Made by a program: the position numbers and the translations under genes. 21,835 nt of DNA, from NCBI GenBank assembly GCA_009801015.1, contig VHZZ01003107.1, forward strand, positions 34,979 through 56,813, read 5' to 3'. Shown in pieces: positions 1 through 9,904 of the stretch. This DNA comes from Silene noctiflora. Lineage: Eukaryota; Streptophyta; Magnoliopsida; Caryophyllales; Caryophyllaceae. Within the stretch, counting starts at the first letter, position 1; each line of letters opens with the position of its first letter. Under the pieces are notes generated by a model that did not search any database, was not told the DNA's origin, and worked only from the letters and a program-made list of their open reading frames with translations.

Positions 1-1087
1 ATTTATTAATATAATTATGAAATTCTCGGGTGTTACAACGGTGGGTAGCCCCATGGGGAAGTGGGCCACGACCACGAACCATATCCAGCAGGCCACTGCA
101 TTTGCGCAGGAGAGGCCGGAGGGGCAGCAACAGGAGTAGAAACAGGGGTCGTGATAGGCGCCGAGGCAGCGGGTTGAGACTTACCATTATTGCCTTTGCC
201 ACCCTTACCTTTCTTCTTGCCATTATTTCCAATGCCACGGCCGCCTTTGCCGTTGTTGGGACCCGAATTCTTGGAGGAATTTCCTCAGTCACTATCAGCC
301 GAACCCCGTGCATACATAGCCGCACTGCCAATGGCGGCCTGCTTAGCGAAATTGGCCTTCTCAAGAGTAAGCATCGACCGTGCTTGATAAAATGCAGGGA
401 GCAGGTCACGTTGACGGATGATCGTTCCGACATTTTGATAAGCCTCGGTGAGGCGGGAAACCAATTAGAGGACCAATCGACTGTTAGAAACCGGAGCCTT
501 TACATTCTTCAACTGATCCGCTAAAGATTTTAGGCGATGACAAAATGCCGAAGCCGATGAGAAATCAGACATCTCAATGTGAGAAAACTCTTGTTCGAGG
601 GTGACTGCTCGCAAGTTTTTGTTATCTTGAAAAATATCGGCGAGACGATTCCATGTAGCCATGGCGGTGGTATCATTCTCGACGATAGTTTCCAAAAGAT
701 CAGTGGTTACGGTAGAGTAAATCCACTGAAGGACCGTCGCATCGAGGGTTTCCCATAATTCTTTCTCATCGTCAGTAACAGGAGGCTTGGGTGCTCCAGT
801 TTTTGGTGTAACGATGTGATGAAGCACGCAGTTAGACTTAGCGTGATTCGTGAATAAGACAACCCACAATGGGTATTGGTCATTATCCAATCTCAGTTTA
901 ACTGAGATGTGATTGGAAATATTATTGACGGCGAAAACCGGGAGAAAAGCGGTCTTATTTTCAGGCGCCATGGATTGACGTGAGGTCTGAGAGACTTGAG
1001 GTCGAGAAGAAGAAAGAGGCGACGGAGAAGACGACTAATCGAAGAAGAGCGGAAGCGATTTTGAGAAGAAGAAAATCACTGATACCA
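1..1087 (-). mobile_element. Ty1/copia element: primer-binding site and gag region, cut by window edge
   Basis: On the minus strand a 168-codon frame starting at 971 reads as a copia Gag N-terminus. It has an early NISNHISVKLRLDNDQYPLW stretch like the copia 'L...NY..W' motif, followed by the helical UBN2/Retrotran_gag_3-type region with WETLDATVLQWI and LEQEFSHIEM. Gag-like composition continues to base 1, ending in a Gly/Asn/Lys-rich segment typical of Gag C-termini. The leader between gag and the LTR is about 100 bp. Pol is not in the window. The copy is a fossil and looks broken. The family call rests on protein pattern alone, with no clade-level assignment. Confidence 0.8.
1076..1087 (-). 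promoter_or_regulatory. copia primer-binding site, initiator-Met tRNA type
   Basis: The minus strand directly after the LTR end reads TGGTATCAG, the start of the plant copia PBS complementary to the 3' end of initiator tRNA-Met. It abuts the CA end of the LTR and sits about 105 bases before the gag start, which is the expected arrangement. Confidence 0.75.
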
Positions 1088-1709
1088 TGAAAGAGATTAA
1101 TGAATGGTTTGTATTCAATCAAATGTTGAGTTAAATACACAAAGGTTAGCCTATAATTAGGGAAGCTAATCACTAGAAACTAGGCAACAGAATATGAACA
1201 ACTAATTACAAAACTGATTGCCAACTAATAAGGAAACAAATAATATGCAAATAAATTACATTATATTTACTATTATTCTATCAATATATAACAATAAATT
1301 TCCAATAATAAACGTTCATGTCACGTTGAATAAGTTCGGGTCTATTCATATTTCAGGTCAGGTTATTTGGGTCAATTCAGGTTTCGAGTCAGGTTATTCG
1401 GGTAAGGTCATTCGAGTTGGATTGATTTTGACAGGTCTAATCCGCCTAAGTAAAGAATTAAAGAATTAGAAGAATCGTTCACTAATGGTAGATCTGACAA
1501 ATGGGTCAACCGGGTTGGGATAATTAGCCTCATAATCACAAAGTTAGTGGCATAACCACCACTATAATCATGCATTCATGGGCCATAAACATGGAGTTAT
1601 GACTATAAACATGCAAGTAATTGTGCGATGCTTTTACGAGGCAATGGAAGACATCTCTTTAATATAATGTATTTAGACAACATTGCTAGCCTTAGCATTA
1701 CTTCCAACA
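1088..1709 (-). repeat. copia LTR, about 622 bp
   Basis: On the minus strand the LTR begins TGTTGGAAG at 1709 and ends TTTCA at 1088, giving the canonical TG...CA termini. The boundaries are fixed by the primer-binding site at 1087 and a polypurine tract at 1711-1719. It contains GGGTC-rich sequence resembling a hAT-type MITE (about 1329-1440), so it was itself an insertion target. The partner LTR is not in the window, so no target duplication or LTR-divergence age can be read. Confidence 0.7.
1318..1519. mobile_element. GGGTC-rich hAT-like MITE remnants inside the copia LTR
   Basis: Repeated (C/A)GGTCA and CGGGT words end at 1440 with TTTTGACAGGTCTA, the right terminus of the GGGTC family defined by the intact copy at 9054-9622. 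At 1489 a left terminus, TAGATCTGACAAATGGGTC, begins in the same orientation and fades after about 30 bp. No 8-bp target duplication was found for either piece, so they look like remnants of one or two old insertions. Confidence 0.55.
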
Positions 1710-1710
1710 A

Positions 1711-1719
1711 TCCCCCACT
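1711..1719 (-). other. copia polypurine tract
   Basis: AGTGGGGGA on the minus strand, directly upstream of the TGTTGG start of the LTR. This is the primer site for plus-strand DNA synthesis in copia elements. Confidence 0.65.
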
Positions 1720-2082
1720 AATGCAAAGGATAGACAAAAATTTTGAGTATATTAATAAGGCTAGATACTTAAACGTTCAATGTCTTTCAACTTGAATTGA
1801 CGTATTAGTGAAATGAGGCAACAACTTACTGTTAACAAGAGAATATCTTTCGATTTGAATTCATTGTTAGACTTCGGTTGAGACCCTCACAACACATATC
1901 TCACCTTAAGTTCCAAACGAGTTCCGCGAAACAATTTAACAAAATATGGCCAAGTGAACCTTGGAATTCTAATGAGTGCTCTAGAGAGATAGTCTAATCT
2001 CTCATAGAAGGAGGCCAATTCTTCACACTCACGTAGGTGATTCCAACAAGTCTATCTCCATATAGGCCACTCACGCATGAGC

Positions 2083-2400
2083 TATAGAATCATTAAGAGC
2101 TCTAAGGCTCAACCTCTCAACATAGCGGTGAATCCATCAAGTCCTCAATAGAACCACTCAAATAAAGGGATATAGATTCATTAAAAGCTCTAAGGCTTAA
2201 CCTTTCAACATAGCGGTGAATCCATCAAGTCCTTCTCAATAAGACCACCCAAATAAAGGGATATAGATTCATTAAGAGAAATATCTCAACCTCCATCATT
2301 ACGGTGACCTCATCAAGTCCGTCTCACAAGGACCACCCAATTTTGGGCTACAAGATCATTAAGAGCTATTTGCTCAGCCTACGAAATAGTGTATGGGATG
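2083..2400. repeat. tandem repeat, about 88 bp x 3.5
   Basis: Units start at about 2083, 2171, 2262 and 2349. Each begins with a TATAGATTCATTAAGAG-like segment, then a CTCAACCT segment, CATAGCGGTGA, CATCAAGTCC and a GACCACCCAA-like segment. The first two units are nearly identical over the CATAGCGGTGAATCCATC core; the third is more diverged and the fourth partial. A partial unit may precede 2083. It lies in the presumed 3' internal region of the copia copy. Confidence 0.8.
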
Positions 2401-2824
2401 TGTACACAAGTATGAGTTATCTATGGCTTCATTAGACCACTCTTGCATAAGCAAGTTCCGGTACTCACCACAAATTCCTCAACTAATAGGCTTGCCCCAT
2501 TCCCCTCGAAAATTCTAGNACTTCTTTTCTTTCTTAGTCCATTAGCCTTAGAAACAAATATGCACCACTCAAATTTCACAAAAATAATTTGTGAGCATAT
2601 AATTCTCAATCAACTTTCTCAAATNTGCATAAACTGTGTGAATTAATAATTCAGTATACACATCACACATATCAGTTTTAGCATTATCAAGTTGATATTA
2701 GCATCATGCTAGAGATAAGTATTANGCAAAACTCCATGCTCCCACAATTAAGTAGTAGCTAATAATAGCTTCACTATCACCGTGCATCTACCCTGCAAGG
2801 TTATTATGCCTTAACCACAAGGTT

Positions 2825-3083
2825 ATTCAGATCGGATCCCGTTCGAGTCGGTTCATTTTCGAGTTGAACAAAAATCGGGTCGGATCGGGTTAATTCGGGT
2901 TCGGGTCATTCACGGGTTGGTTATTAACAAGTTATTTAGGGATAACATACAAGCAGTTTTCAACATTAGACATTTGGGTAAGGTCATGTAGGGTTTGGGT
3001 TAATTTGGCTTCAAGTCAAGCTCAGGTCCTCATTTCGGATGTCGGGTCGACTATTGGTCGGATTATTTGGGTTGCCAGGTCTA
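2825..3083. mobile_element. hAT-like GGGTC-family element, right end visible
   Basis: About 250 bp of CGGGTC/GGGTTCGGGTC words end at 3083 with TTGCCAGGTCTA, the right terminus of the family typified at 9054-9622. The left end is degraded (perhaps near the CAGATCGG at 2829). No 8-bp duplication is evident. It seems to interrupt the AT-rich sequence to its left. Confidence 0.5.
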
Positions 3084-3089
3084 ACTTAG

Positions 3090-3232
3090 ATCTTGTTCTT
3101 TTGAATTTACTTAATTTAGGTCCATTAAGTTCAGTTTTATTCATCTCAATCCAGTTTAATTTAGTTTAGATCAATTGTGTTTAGTTAAGGCCAGATCAGA
3201 TCAGTTTAATTCAATTCATTTTCAATGTCCTT
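3090..3232. repeat. degenerate Tourist-like MITE remnant
   Basis: Begins with TTGTTCTTTTGAATTTACTT and continues with AGTTCAG/AATTTAG/AGATCAG words, the same vocabulary as the complete 102-bp MITE at 6605-6706. Only one terminus is recognisable. Confidence 0.4.
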
Positions 3233-3239
3233 TATGTCG

Positions 3240-5053
3240 ATCTAAAATAAATAGTGGCTTGAAAATCAAGAGTTGAGAAACAATAATAAAAATATTACTT
3301 TTAACTTATTTAAATTGCTTAAATATTAGGTGAAGAAAACTTGTCACTTATTGCTTATGATGTTCTTATAGTAAATCATGTCATCATTGTCCTTATAACG
3401 ACTTTCTTGAAATCGAAATCTTAGTCGACTGGTAACACTCATGACGTTGACCAAGACATTATGAATTTATTACTAATAAATATTCATGCTCATATTTGAC
3501 TTTATACACATGAGGCTAAGCTTTTTAATGTAAAAACATGTTTAATTAATTACAATAGTATGCATGGTTTAAGGCTCAAGTATCTTCAAAAGTCCACCAC
3601 TTCAACTTTTTGTTTTTTTATTTTTTATTATTTTTTTTATTATTATGATTGATCGACCTGACATTTCATCCAATTTTTTGTTACTTCCATTTGTCAACTA
3701 ATTATCTTGTGATTTTTTAATCAATAGGTCTTCTTTCTGACGGGTTATAAATTACGACGGAGAAAATATGACCATTTTATAATAAAAAGTTGTGATTATT
3801 ATCAAATTCTTATTTATCAGAATATTATTACATTTTAATATTTTATTATAAAAAAGGTTATATTTTTCGTCACACTGTCCTGACATGTCTTAAATGAGAA
3901 TTTGTGTTTTTTTTTTAATAGGATTAATCTATGTTAATTTTGTGGATATCAATTGGAACACTTGGCACCATAGTTAGTCTTCTATTGTTCCATCTTTAGA
4001 TTTTGACTTTGATTAAAATTGGTGAATGTTATGAGAGATTGTTGACCAAGTGGCACCGTCATGGTGGACCCGTTTTACGTACATACGGGTTAACTAACTT
4101 ATTGTACTCCGTTGTCCGTACTTGAATATGTATATACATATATGGAGTATAACTCTAGTAAATGACTTAGATTAATAGCCTAAGTAAATTAGTTTTGTTA
4201 GATCCGTTTTAGGCTTACATGTAATGATCTCGAATAAAAAATCGTGATTTCGATAATTCTTATTTTGTTAGTGATGTTAGATTTAATCTCTTCGATTACA
4301 GAAGGTTCAACAATTTTTTCAAAGTTTCAGTAAAGTGAATGGATAAGTGTTTGATCATCGGTACCACATCATAATACACCATACACAATGAATAACATAC
4401 AAAGTACTTTTCTTTAGATTTCACTTCTTTTCCGAGCCAGATTACACAATACAAATACTCCGTATCATAGTAATGGATATACACAGATAACCATACAACA
4501 ACTTGGGTATCAAATACAGTCAATATATTATATCGGGTAGAGTTTAGACTAGACCCGGTAAAAACGATTTTACATAATCCAAACAAGATTGACCATACAA
4601 CAAAAGGTGAAATCATTGACCAAAATGAAGATGACCAAGTTTAGAAGGAATTGTTTTAACTCGAAAAAATTAAAAATGATTTGTTTGAAACAAAATTCCT
4701 TATAATCCTAACCCAAACTTACCAAATGCAAACTCAAATAATCTAATAACTCGATAAAATGACTTTACTCAAATTGACCATATATCTGAAAATGACCAGA
4801 TCCAAAGTGATCTTACTCAAATGATTTACTTACCGGCCGAGTCAACCCTAAACACAGATTAAAGATTTAAATTGTGTCCTTGGACAATGTTCCCAACGGC
4901 CAACTAACACTTGACTAAACGATAACCGTTGCAATTAGAGGCATGAAGTAAGGGAAATTAATTAAAACAGAAACTAGATGCCTATATTGAATTACACAAA
5001 TTATTGATTGTGATTCAAGAAAAGAGTACGGTTGAATTGTACATTATTATTAG
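3240..5053. other. gene-free intergenic stretch with decayed repeats
   Basis: AT-rich with T-runs at about 3608-3645 and 3908. A segment at 3727-3840 (TATAAATTACGACGGAGAAA, then CATTTTATAATAAAAAGT) recurs in diverged form at 8271-8380. From about 4540 to 4860 there are scattered TGACC/ACCCG words and a piece similar to 15540-15600, consistent with a very old GGGTC-family copy. The 106-codon minus frame at 4296-4616 has no recognisable domain. No gene is seen. Confidence 0.5.
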
Positions 5054-5060
5054 TTAGAAA

Positions 5061-5083
5061 AATAATAATAATAATAATAATAA
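5061..5083. repeat. (AAT)n microsatellite
   Basis: A perfect AAT tract of about 23 bp. Confidence 0.95.
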
Positions 5084-5214
5084 AGGTAGCTTGTAAAGCA
5101 TGTCCGTAAATAATGTCCAAAGACCAATACACGTACTTAACACTAATATTAGGGGCCAACAGTCAACCCTATGTACCTTATTATATTGCATTAATCGACT
5201 AATTATTATACTAA

Positions 5215-5375
5215 CTATATAATAAGTCGGTCTTACGCTAAGACGGTCCATTACAGTAATTATTAATTATAATGAATTAACCAATTAATTATCAAGCAAA
5301 TTATAGAATAAGTGATCTTACGCTGAGACGGTCCATTACGATAATTATTATAATGAGTTAAATGATTAAAGAAAA
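5215..5375. repeat. two-copy tandem duplication, period about 86 bp
   Basis: AATAAGT(C/G)..TCTTACGCT.AGACGGTCCATTAC occurs at 5221 and again at 5307, each followed by TAATTATTA and ATAATGA(A/G)TTAA. The AGACGGT core recurs near 12780 and 14990, so the unit probably derives from a common dispersed element. Confidence 0.75.
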
Positions 5376-6604
5376 TAACATGAAAGTTGTATCGTACAAG
5401 TGTTGTTGTTAGCTAGCCATGGGTGACGACCGTTAGCTGGCTATTTTTAGCATATCTGAGCTATGATGCTGGCAATGCATTGGATATGTTTACTTAACCA
5501 CCCTACATGCACCACTCTTTTGCATGCATTATTTCTTTTTGGAATTTGTCTTCTTTGGTTGATTGATGTAGTTATACACACTTATACATAATTACAATAA
5601 TACGTTCTCCGTCTCAATCATTTGGCCGATATCCCTTTACAGAAATAAAAAGTATATATATTCCTTTAATCTCATTTTTTTTATATTATCCCTTTTTTCA
5701 TTATATAAAGTTTTTCAAATAGTAAGGAAAAAGAGGGAACAACATATACGTACACTTGTCTCATTTTCTTAAATCAAGGGGTAAAATAGTGTCACACTTT
5801 ATTTTGATTGATCAAGTATGAATTTGGATAAATTTTCAATCTTTATTTTATTAGATATATGTTCATTACAAATATTTACAATATGTAGGGACGAAACTAA
5901 ACACATGCTGCCCATACCATGCCCTGACGAGTTTTGGGAGAAAAAATATTAAACAATAATTTTTTCTTAGAAAATAATTATGATTAGAAATATACTTAAG
6001 ATTGATACATCGACCCTAGGTGGAATTTAAACCTAATTACGTCCCTGATAATATGAGCTTAAAACTTTTATTAACATGTATGCATCTTCATCCATATATT
6101 TTGAGGATGTAAAACTTATAATTAGTCAAATGAGTAGCTAATTACATCTAGTAATTAAACTTTGGAATAAAAAATAATAGTAGTAGTTTGTGAAAAGGAC
6201 GGAAAAATGATGTATGGAGCATGGCATTACGACAAGTACACATGATCCTCAATATAGTACGTAAGTATATACATGATACATACTCCCTAGTCTTGTTTTT
6301 GATCCTCATCTTGTATTGATAGTGCTTTGCGAGAGACATTTTATCAGCTACCATGTGATATATATTCACAAAATATAATGATATATAAAATTTAGGATTA
6401 CTTATTAATTATCTATGGATCGGAAATAGAATTACTTAGGTACACCGAGTATATAATATTATCATATTCAATACCTAATATTAAGATGTTTGGTTTTGTT
6501 TTTTCATAGATGGATATACTTTAATTTCCAATTTATGGAACCCTCACGATATCTCATTCTTATATAATAATATATACCAAGTATATCAAGCGTATTATGA
6601 GTTA
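5376..6604. other. gene-free intergenic stretch
   Basis: AT-rich DNA without a supportable gene. A degenerate Stowaway-like end (TTCTCCGTCTCAATCATTTG) is at about 5605. The 73-codon minus frame at 6148-6369 has no domain and low coding quality. Confidence 0.5.
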
Positions 6605-6706
6605 GGCACCGTTCTTTTCAGCTTAATTTCAGCTTACTTTAGTTCAGATCAGGTCTATTTAATTTAATTTACAGTTTAACTCTATTCAACTCAAAAGAAC
6701 AAGGCT
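6605..6706. mobile_element. Tourist-like (PIF/Harbinger) MITE, 102 bp
   Basis: The left end GGCACCGTTCTTTT and the right end, which reads AGCCTTGTTCTTTT in reverse complement, form a terminal inverted repeat resembling the Tourist start. The element is flanked by TTA at 6602-6604 and TTA at 6707-6709, the TWA target duplication expected for PIF/Harbinger. The interior consists of AGTTCAG and AATTTAATT words. Noncoding. Confidence 0.65.
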
Positions 6707-6709
6707 TTA

Positions 6710-7463
6710 TATACGTCGTACGGTGACATATCTAGCGATGGAGCTATTAGTTAAAGCTTTGGTGTCAAAAATATAGATAGAAATAAAACACTTATTAGAG
6801 AAGTTGAAAAATTATTAACTAGGCAAAAAAATTCATTGAATAAGCAAAAAAAACATTTTAAATTTTCGTAATTTTTTGTGCTGGAGACGAGCAACCCTAC
6901 TAACGTTCGCTTAAAATCATGTTTTATTTATCATGATTCATTATCGTCTAGTAGATGCCTTAAATTTAGGGGTCAGACAAAATGATTGTAGTAGGGGGGA
7001 TGAACTGCAGCCATTTAGTTAGGGCATGGCTTAAGAAGTACACTCGTAACGTAAGTACAAATGAAGTTGTAAGATCTTGTATAGATTTTGTCATTAAACT
7101 AGGTAGCAATTTTTCCCAAACCAGGGTGTTTTAACTTTGCCAATTATGACTTGGTTAATTCCTTAGCATATTAGTAATGACGGAATTAGGATTTAAAGTT
7201 TGAGCGGTTTCATAAAATGAATCAAGTGTGATAATTGAACATTTGAGGATTTGCTTGAAATGAAGGTAGTTATTATTGAAGTTATAGATAGACCTCGAAA
7301 CAAAAAGAAATACAAGGTGATTGGTGGTTATTAATGGTGTTTGTGAGGGGGTGAATCTTTATCTTCATTTGCGGATATAATACATTAGTTGGGGGAAGAG
7401 AAGCACGGAGTAACTATTACTCCCCTTAACGGGACAACAATTATACAATCAATCTACCATCAC
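6710..7463. other. gene-free stretch with one copy of a dispersed repeat
   Basis: No gene is seen. The part at 6955-7097 (ATGCCTTA, GGTCAGACAA, GGGGGGATGAAC, GCAGCC, AAGATCTTGT.TAGATTTTGT) has a second, shorter copy at 8551-8650 with the blocks in the same order. The origin of the repeat is not recognised. A 7-bp-arm palindrome GGAGTAA/TTACTCC lies at about 7410. Confidence 0.5.
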
Positions 7464-7871
7464 TTTTTTAGTTCATTTTAGCTTTATATCTTAGTAACAA
7501 ACCAGTTGGATTTTCAAACTGGTTTCTTAATATAAGAAATCGTTTATTTTTATTTTTGTTTCTACAAATAATCAAAGTGACCGGTTTTGGTCAAAAAATG
7601 GTTTCAAAGATGAGATCAAAGGGATCGATTTTGGTCTAAAATTGGTTTCAAAGATGAGATTAAGGAGACCGGTTTTCACTAATAACTAGTTTCTTACCCG
7701 CTAATCAAAGAGATCAAATCCTTATGATAATAGGTCTCTTAAATATAACAAAGAAACCATTCATATAACCCGATTTCTTAGGGTAAGACACCTACGAGAT
7801 ATAGACCGGTTATGATACGGTCTCTTAGGCCATTTTTAACCAGTTTCTTAGGGATTTTTTTTGTAATAGTG
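7464..7871. mobile_element. small CACTA-like (En/Spm) nonautonomous element
   Basis: The right end, read in reverse complement, is CACTATTACAAAAAAAATCC, close to the plant CACTA terminus CACTACAAAAAA. Inside are at least ten copies, in both orientations, of a GAAACCGGTT / GGTCTCTTA-type word (for example AACTGGTTTCTTA near 7517, GACCGGTTTT near 7580 and 7668, ACGGTCTCTTAGG near 7818, AACCAGTTTCTTAGG near 7839), like the subterminal transposase-binding repeats of CACTA elements. The left end at CACTTTTTTAG (7464) is weak and no matching 3-bp duplication was found. Noncoding. Confidence 0.5.
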
Positions 7872-8788
7872 TAATAATCGAATTAGTGACATCAATATTA
7901 CATCATGTATTATCATAGATTCTAACCAATATGTTATCAGATCAGAATATGCCGTTTAGCAAACACATGAAATTAGTAGATTGATTGATCAATCTACTAT
8001 TTAAGCTGAAATTTACTAATTTCGCTCAATATGTTATTTATCAAACAAGACCTGCATGTTATTTCACGGTTTTCTTGATCATCTTGTTTCTATCACGAAT
8101 ACTTTTCGTCTGAAGGTCTGACCATCCTTGCAAATCGCCACGCATAAACAATTAAACACTAACGTCAAGCTCATTGTATTGACGTTTAATAATTCAAAAG
8201 TATATTTATCACATTTTAAATATCAATAAGAGTATATATATAAACCCAAAGATCTATTAAAATGATAAGTTGGTTTCTCTTATGACAAGCTATAAATTGT
8301 GATAGAGAAAATGTAATCATTTTATAATAAAAAGTAACTATCTATACATTTTCATTTATCTCATAATAATTATATTTTATCAAAAATAGTAATATTTCTT
8401 GGTCACGGGTAAGAATATATGTAAAATAATTATAGAATTTTACTCGTAAATTAACAATGTACTCCGTAATGTTTTATCAAATGAACATTATTACTTTTAA
8501 GAGGTATTAATTGAAATTTAATAATCGTGATCAACTAACTCAGGTCATATATGCCTTATATCTAGGGGCCTGGTCAGACAATATAAGTCTTGGGGGGAAT
8601 GAACCGTACCGCAGCCTAAATGCCTAAGATCTTGTAAAGATTTTGTTAATTGGCTCGATTATGAGTTAGGAATGTTTGTTATAAATCTTTTTAAAAGAAA
8701 AGAAATTAAGTTAATCGAAATCAACTTATCACATTCTCGCTCATAAATAAGAGCGGAAATTCTTATAATGTACTATGGGACAATAAGG
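7872..8788. other. gene-free stretch with dispersed repeats and a compound hairpin
   Basis: Holds the second copies of two dispersed repeats (8271-8380, partner 3727-3840; 8551-8650, partner 6955-7097) and a nested palindrome at 7969-8023. No coding sequence is seen. Confidence 0.5.
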
Positions 8789-9045
8789 TGGTAAACGGGT
8801 CAATCAGGTCAGATATGAGTCGGGTCTATTAAAGTCAAGTTATTTCGGGCGTGTCATACATTTCGGATCGAATCGGGTCATTTAGGGTTTCGGGTAACTT
8901 GTTGTCGAGTCGCTTTCGGGATGGTCGTATGGGTCATTTTGGTGGGTTCGCTTTCGGGTTAATGGTTAAAGCACTATAGTTAGTGCTATTTTGATTAAAA
9001 AAATGTTATTTTGCAAATTCAACTATGAAGTATTTATTAGGAACG

Positions 9046-9053
9046 GATGCAAC
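9046..9053. repeat. 8-bp target-site duplication (left)
   Basis: GATGCAAC, repeated perfectly at 9623-9630 on the other side of the inserted element. Confidence 0.9.
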
Positions 9054-9622
9054 TAGACCTGTCAAAACTCGACCCGACCCGAAAACCCGACCCGCCCTAC
9101 CCGTTTTTTTAGGGTTTCAAACCCGGTTTTTTCGACCTGTGACCCGTTTAACCTGAACCCGAAATAGCCCGTTATTTTAGGGTCGAGACCCGACCCGAAC
9201 GGGTCGATCCGTTGGGTCAAAGATAAATCAATATTTTTATTAAAATATTAATATTTATATATTATATTTGAAAAAAATTGTTAATTTTTTTTTATTATTA
9301 AAAATTACAAACATAACTAAAAAGTCAATTTTATATAACTTTTACAATACTCGATAATAAAATAATTATTAAAAAAACTTTAATTTAACAATTATGTCAA
9401 TATAATTAATGTAAACGTTGAATATGATTAAAATATTCATTTTAAATATGTTTTATGTTTTTAAAAATTATTTTTTTAATTAAAAAATAGATTAAAAAAG
9501 ACGTTAAAAATTATTTCTTGACCCGTATTCTGACCCTAACCCGACCCCTGACCCGTATGACCCCACCCGTATTCCGACCCGACCCGTATGACCCGCCCTG
9601 CCCGACTCGTTTGACTGGTCTA
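9054..9622. mobile_element. complete hAT-type MITE, 569 bp, GGGTC family
   Basis: The left end TAGACCTGTCAAA and the right end TTTGACTGGTCTA form an imperfect terminal inverted repeat (one mismatch in 13). The flanks carry a perfect 8-bp duplication, GATGCAAC. An 8-bp duplication with a TAG...TGNCAAA terminus fits the hAT superfamily. Both subterminal zones are dense in ACCCGACCCG words, in the same orientation rather than inverted, around an AT-rich centre of roughly 290 bp. No transposase is encoded, so it would depend on one made elsewhere. The perfect duplication suggests it is younger than the element it interrupts. Confidence 0.88.
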
Positions 9623-9630
9623 GATGCAAC
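9623..9630. repeat. 8-bp target-site duplication (right)
   Basis: GATGCAAC, an exact match to 9046-9053. Confidence 0.9.
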
Positions 9631-9904
9631 CAATGAAACTTTATGTTGATGTATATAACATTGATATGACTTAGTACTTGTCGTTTCAGGTAATTTTGTG
9701 TCACTTAAAGCCATTTTGGATCGGGTCAATTATGGAGCGGGTTATTTTGGTTCGGGCCATCTTTGGTCGGGTCAACATTGGGTCAATCAACGTTCAGGTC
9801 TGGTCGATTTAGGATCCGGGTCAAGTAATTTCAGGCCATTTTTGAATCCTGGGTTAGCTTTATAAAGTCGGCTCATTCAAATCAGGTCATCTTGGCCAAG
9901 TATA

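Larger units (their letters stand above)
1710..2640 (-). mobile_element. 3' internal region of a second copia copy (noncoding)
   Basis: The minus strand immediately before the LTR start reads AGTGGGGGATTGTTGG, the usual polypurine tract plus LTR-start junction of plant copia elements, so this flank is element interior rather than host target. No pol-like frame is visible; the stretch is AT-rich and holds an 88-bp tandem repeat. It may be the 3' untranslated part of the element or a nonautonomous derivative. Its outer limit is not visible, and 2640 is where recognisable order stops. Confidence 0.5.
8789..9904. mobile_element. older GGGTC-family element, split by a younger relative
   Basis: GGGTCA/CGGGTC words, all in one orientation, fill about 8800-8960 and resume at about 9720-9895, with AT-richer DNA between. 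The two arms are separated by the complete element at 9054-9622, whose 8-bp target duplication shows it inserted here. Outer ends are degraded: GGTGGTAAACGGGTC on the left, a TTGGCCAAGTATA segment on the right. Outer limits are approximate. Confidence 0.45.

Noticed and set aside
30-524. 164-codon plus-strand open frame
   Set aside because: It is antisense to the copia gag region; its Arg-rich composition comes from the reverse complement of a Gly-rich segment.
2083-2400. Regularly spaced repeats that could suggest a CRISPR-like array
   Set aside because: Units are contiguous 88-bp tandem repeats without unique spacers, in plant nuclear DNA beside a retroelement LTR.
4296-4616. 106-codon minus-strand frame with hydrophobic stretches
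   Set aside because: AT-rich, no recognisable domain, no supporting promoter or splice context, and next to decayed repeat sequence.
9504-9729. Minus-strand frames rich in Gly-Arg-Val repeats
   Set aside because: Direct translation of the ACCCG subterminal repeats of the hAT-type MITE; one runs across the MITE boundary.
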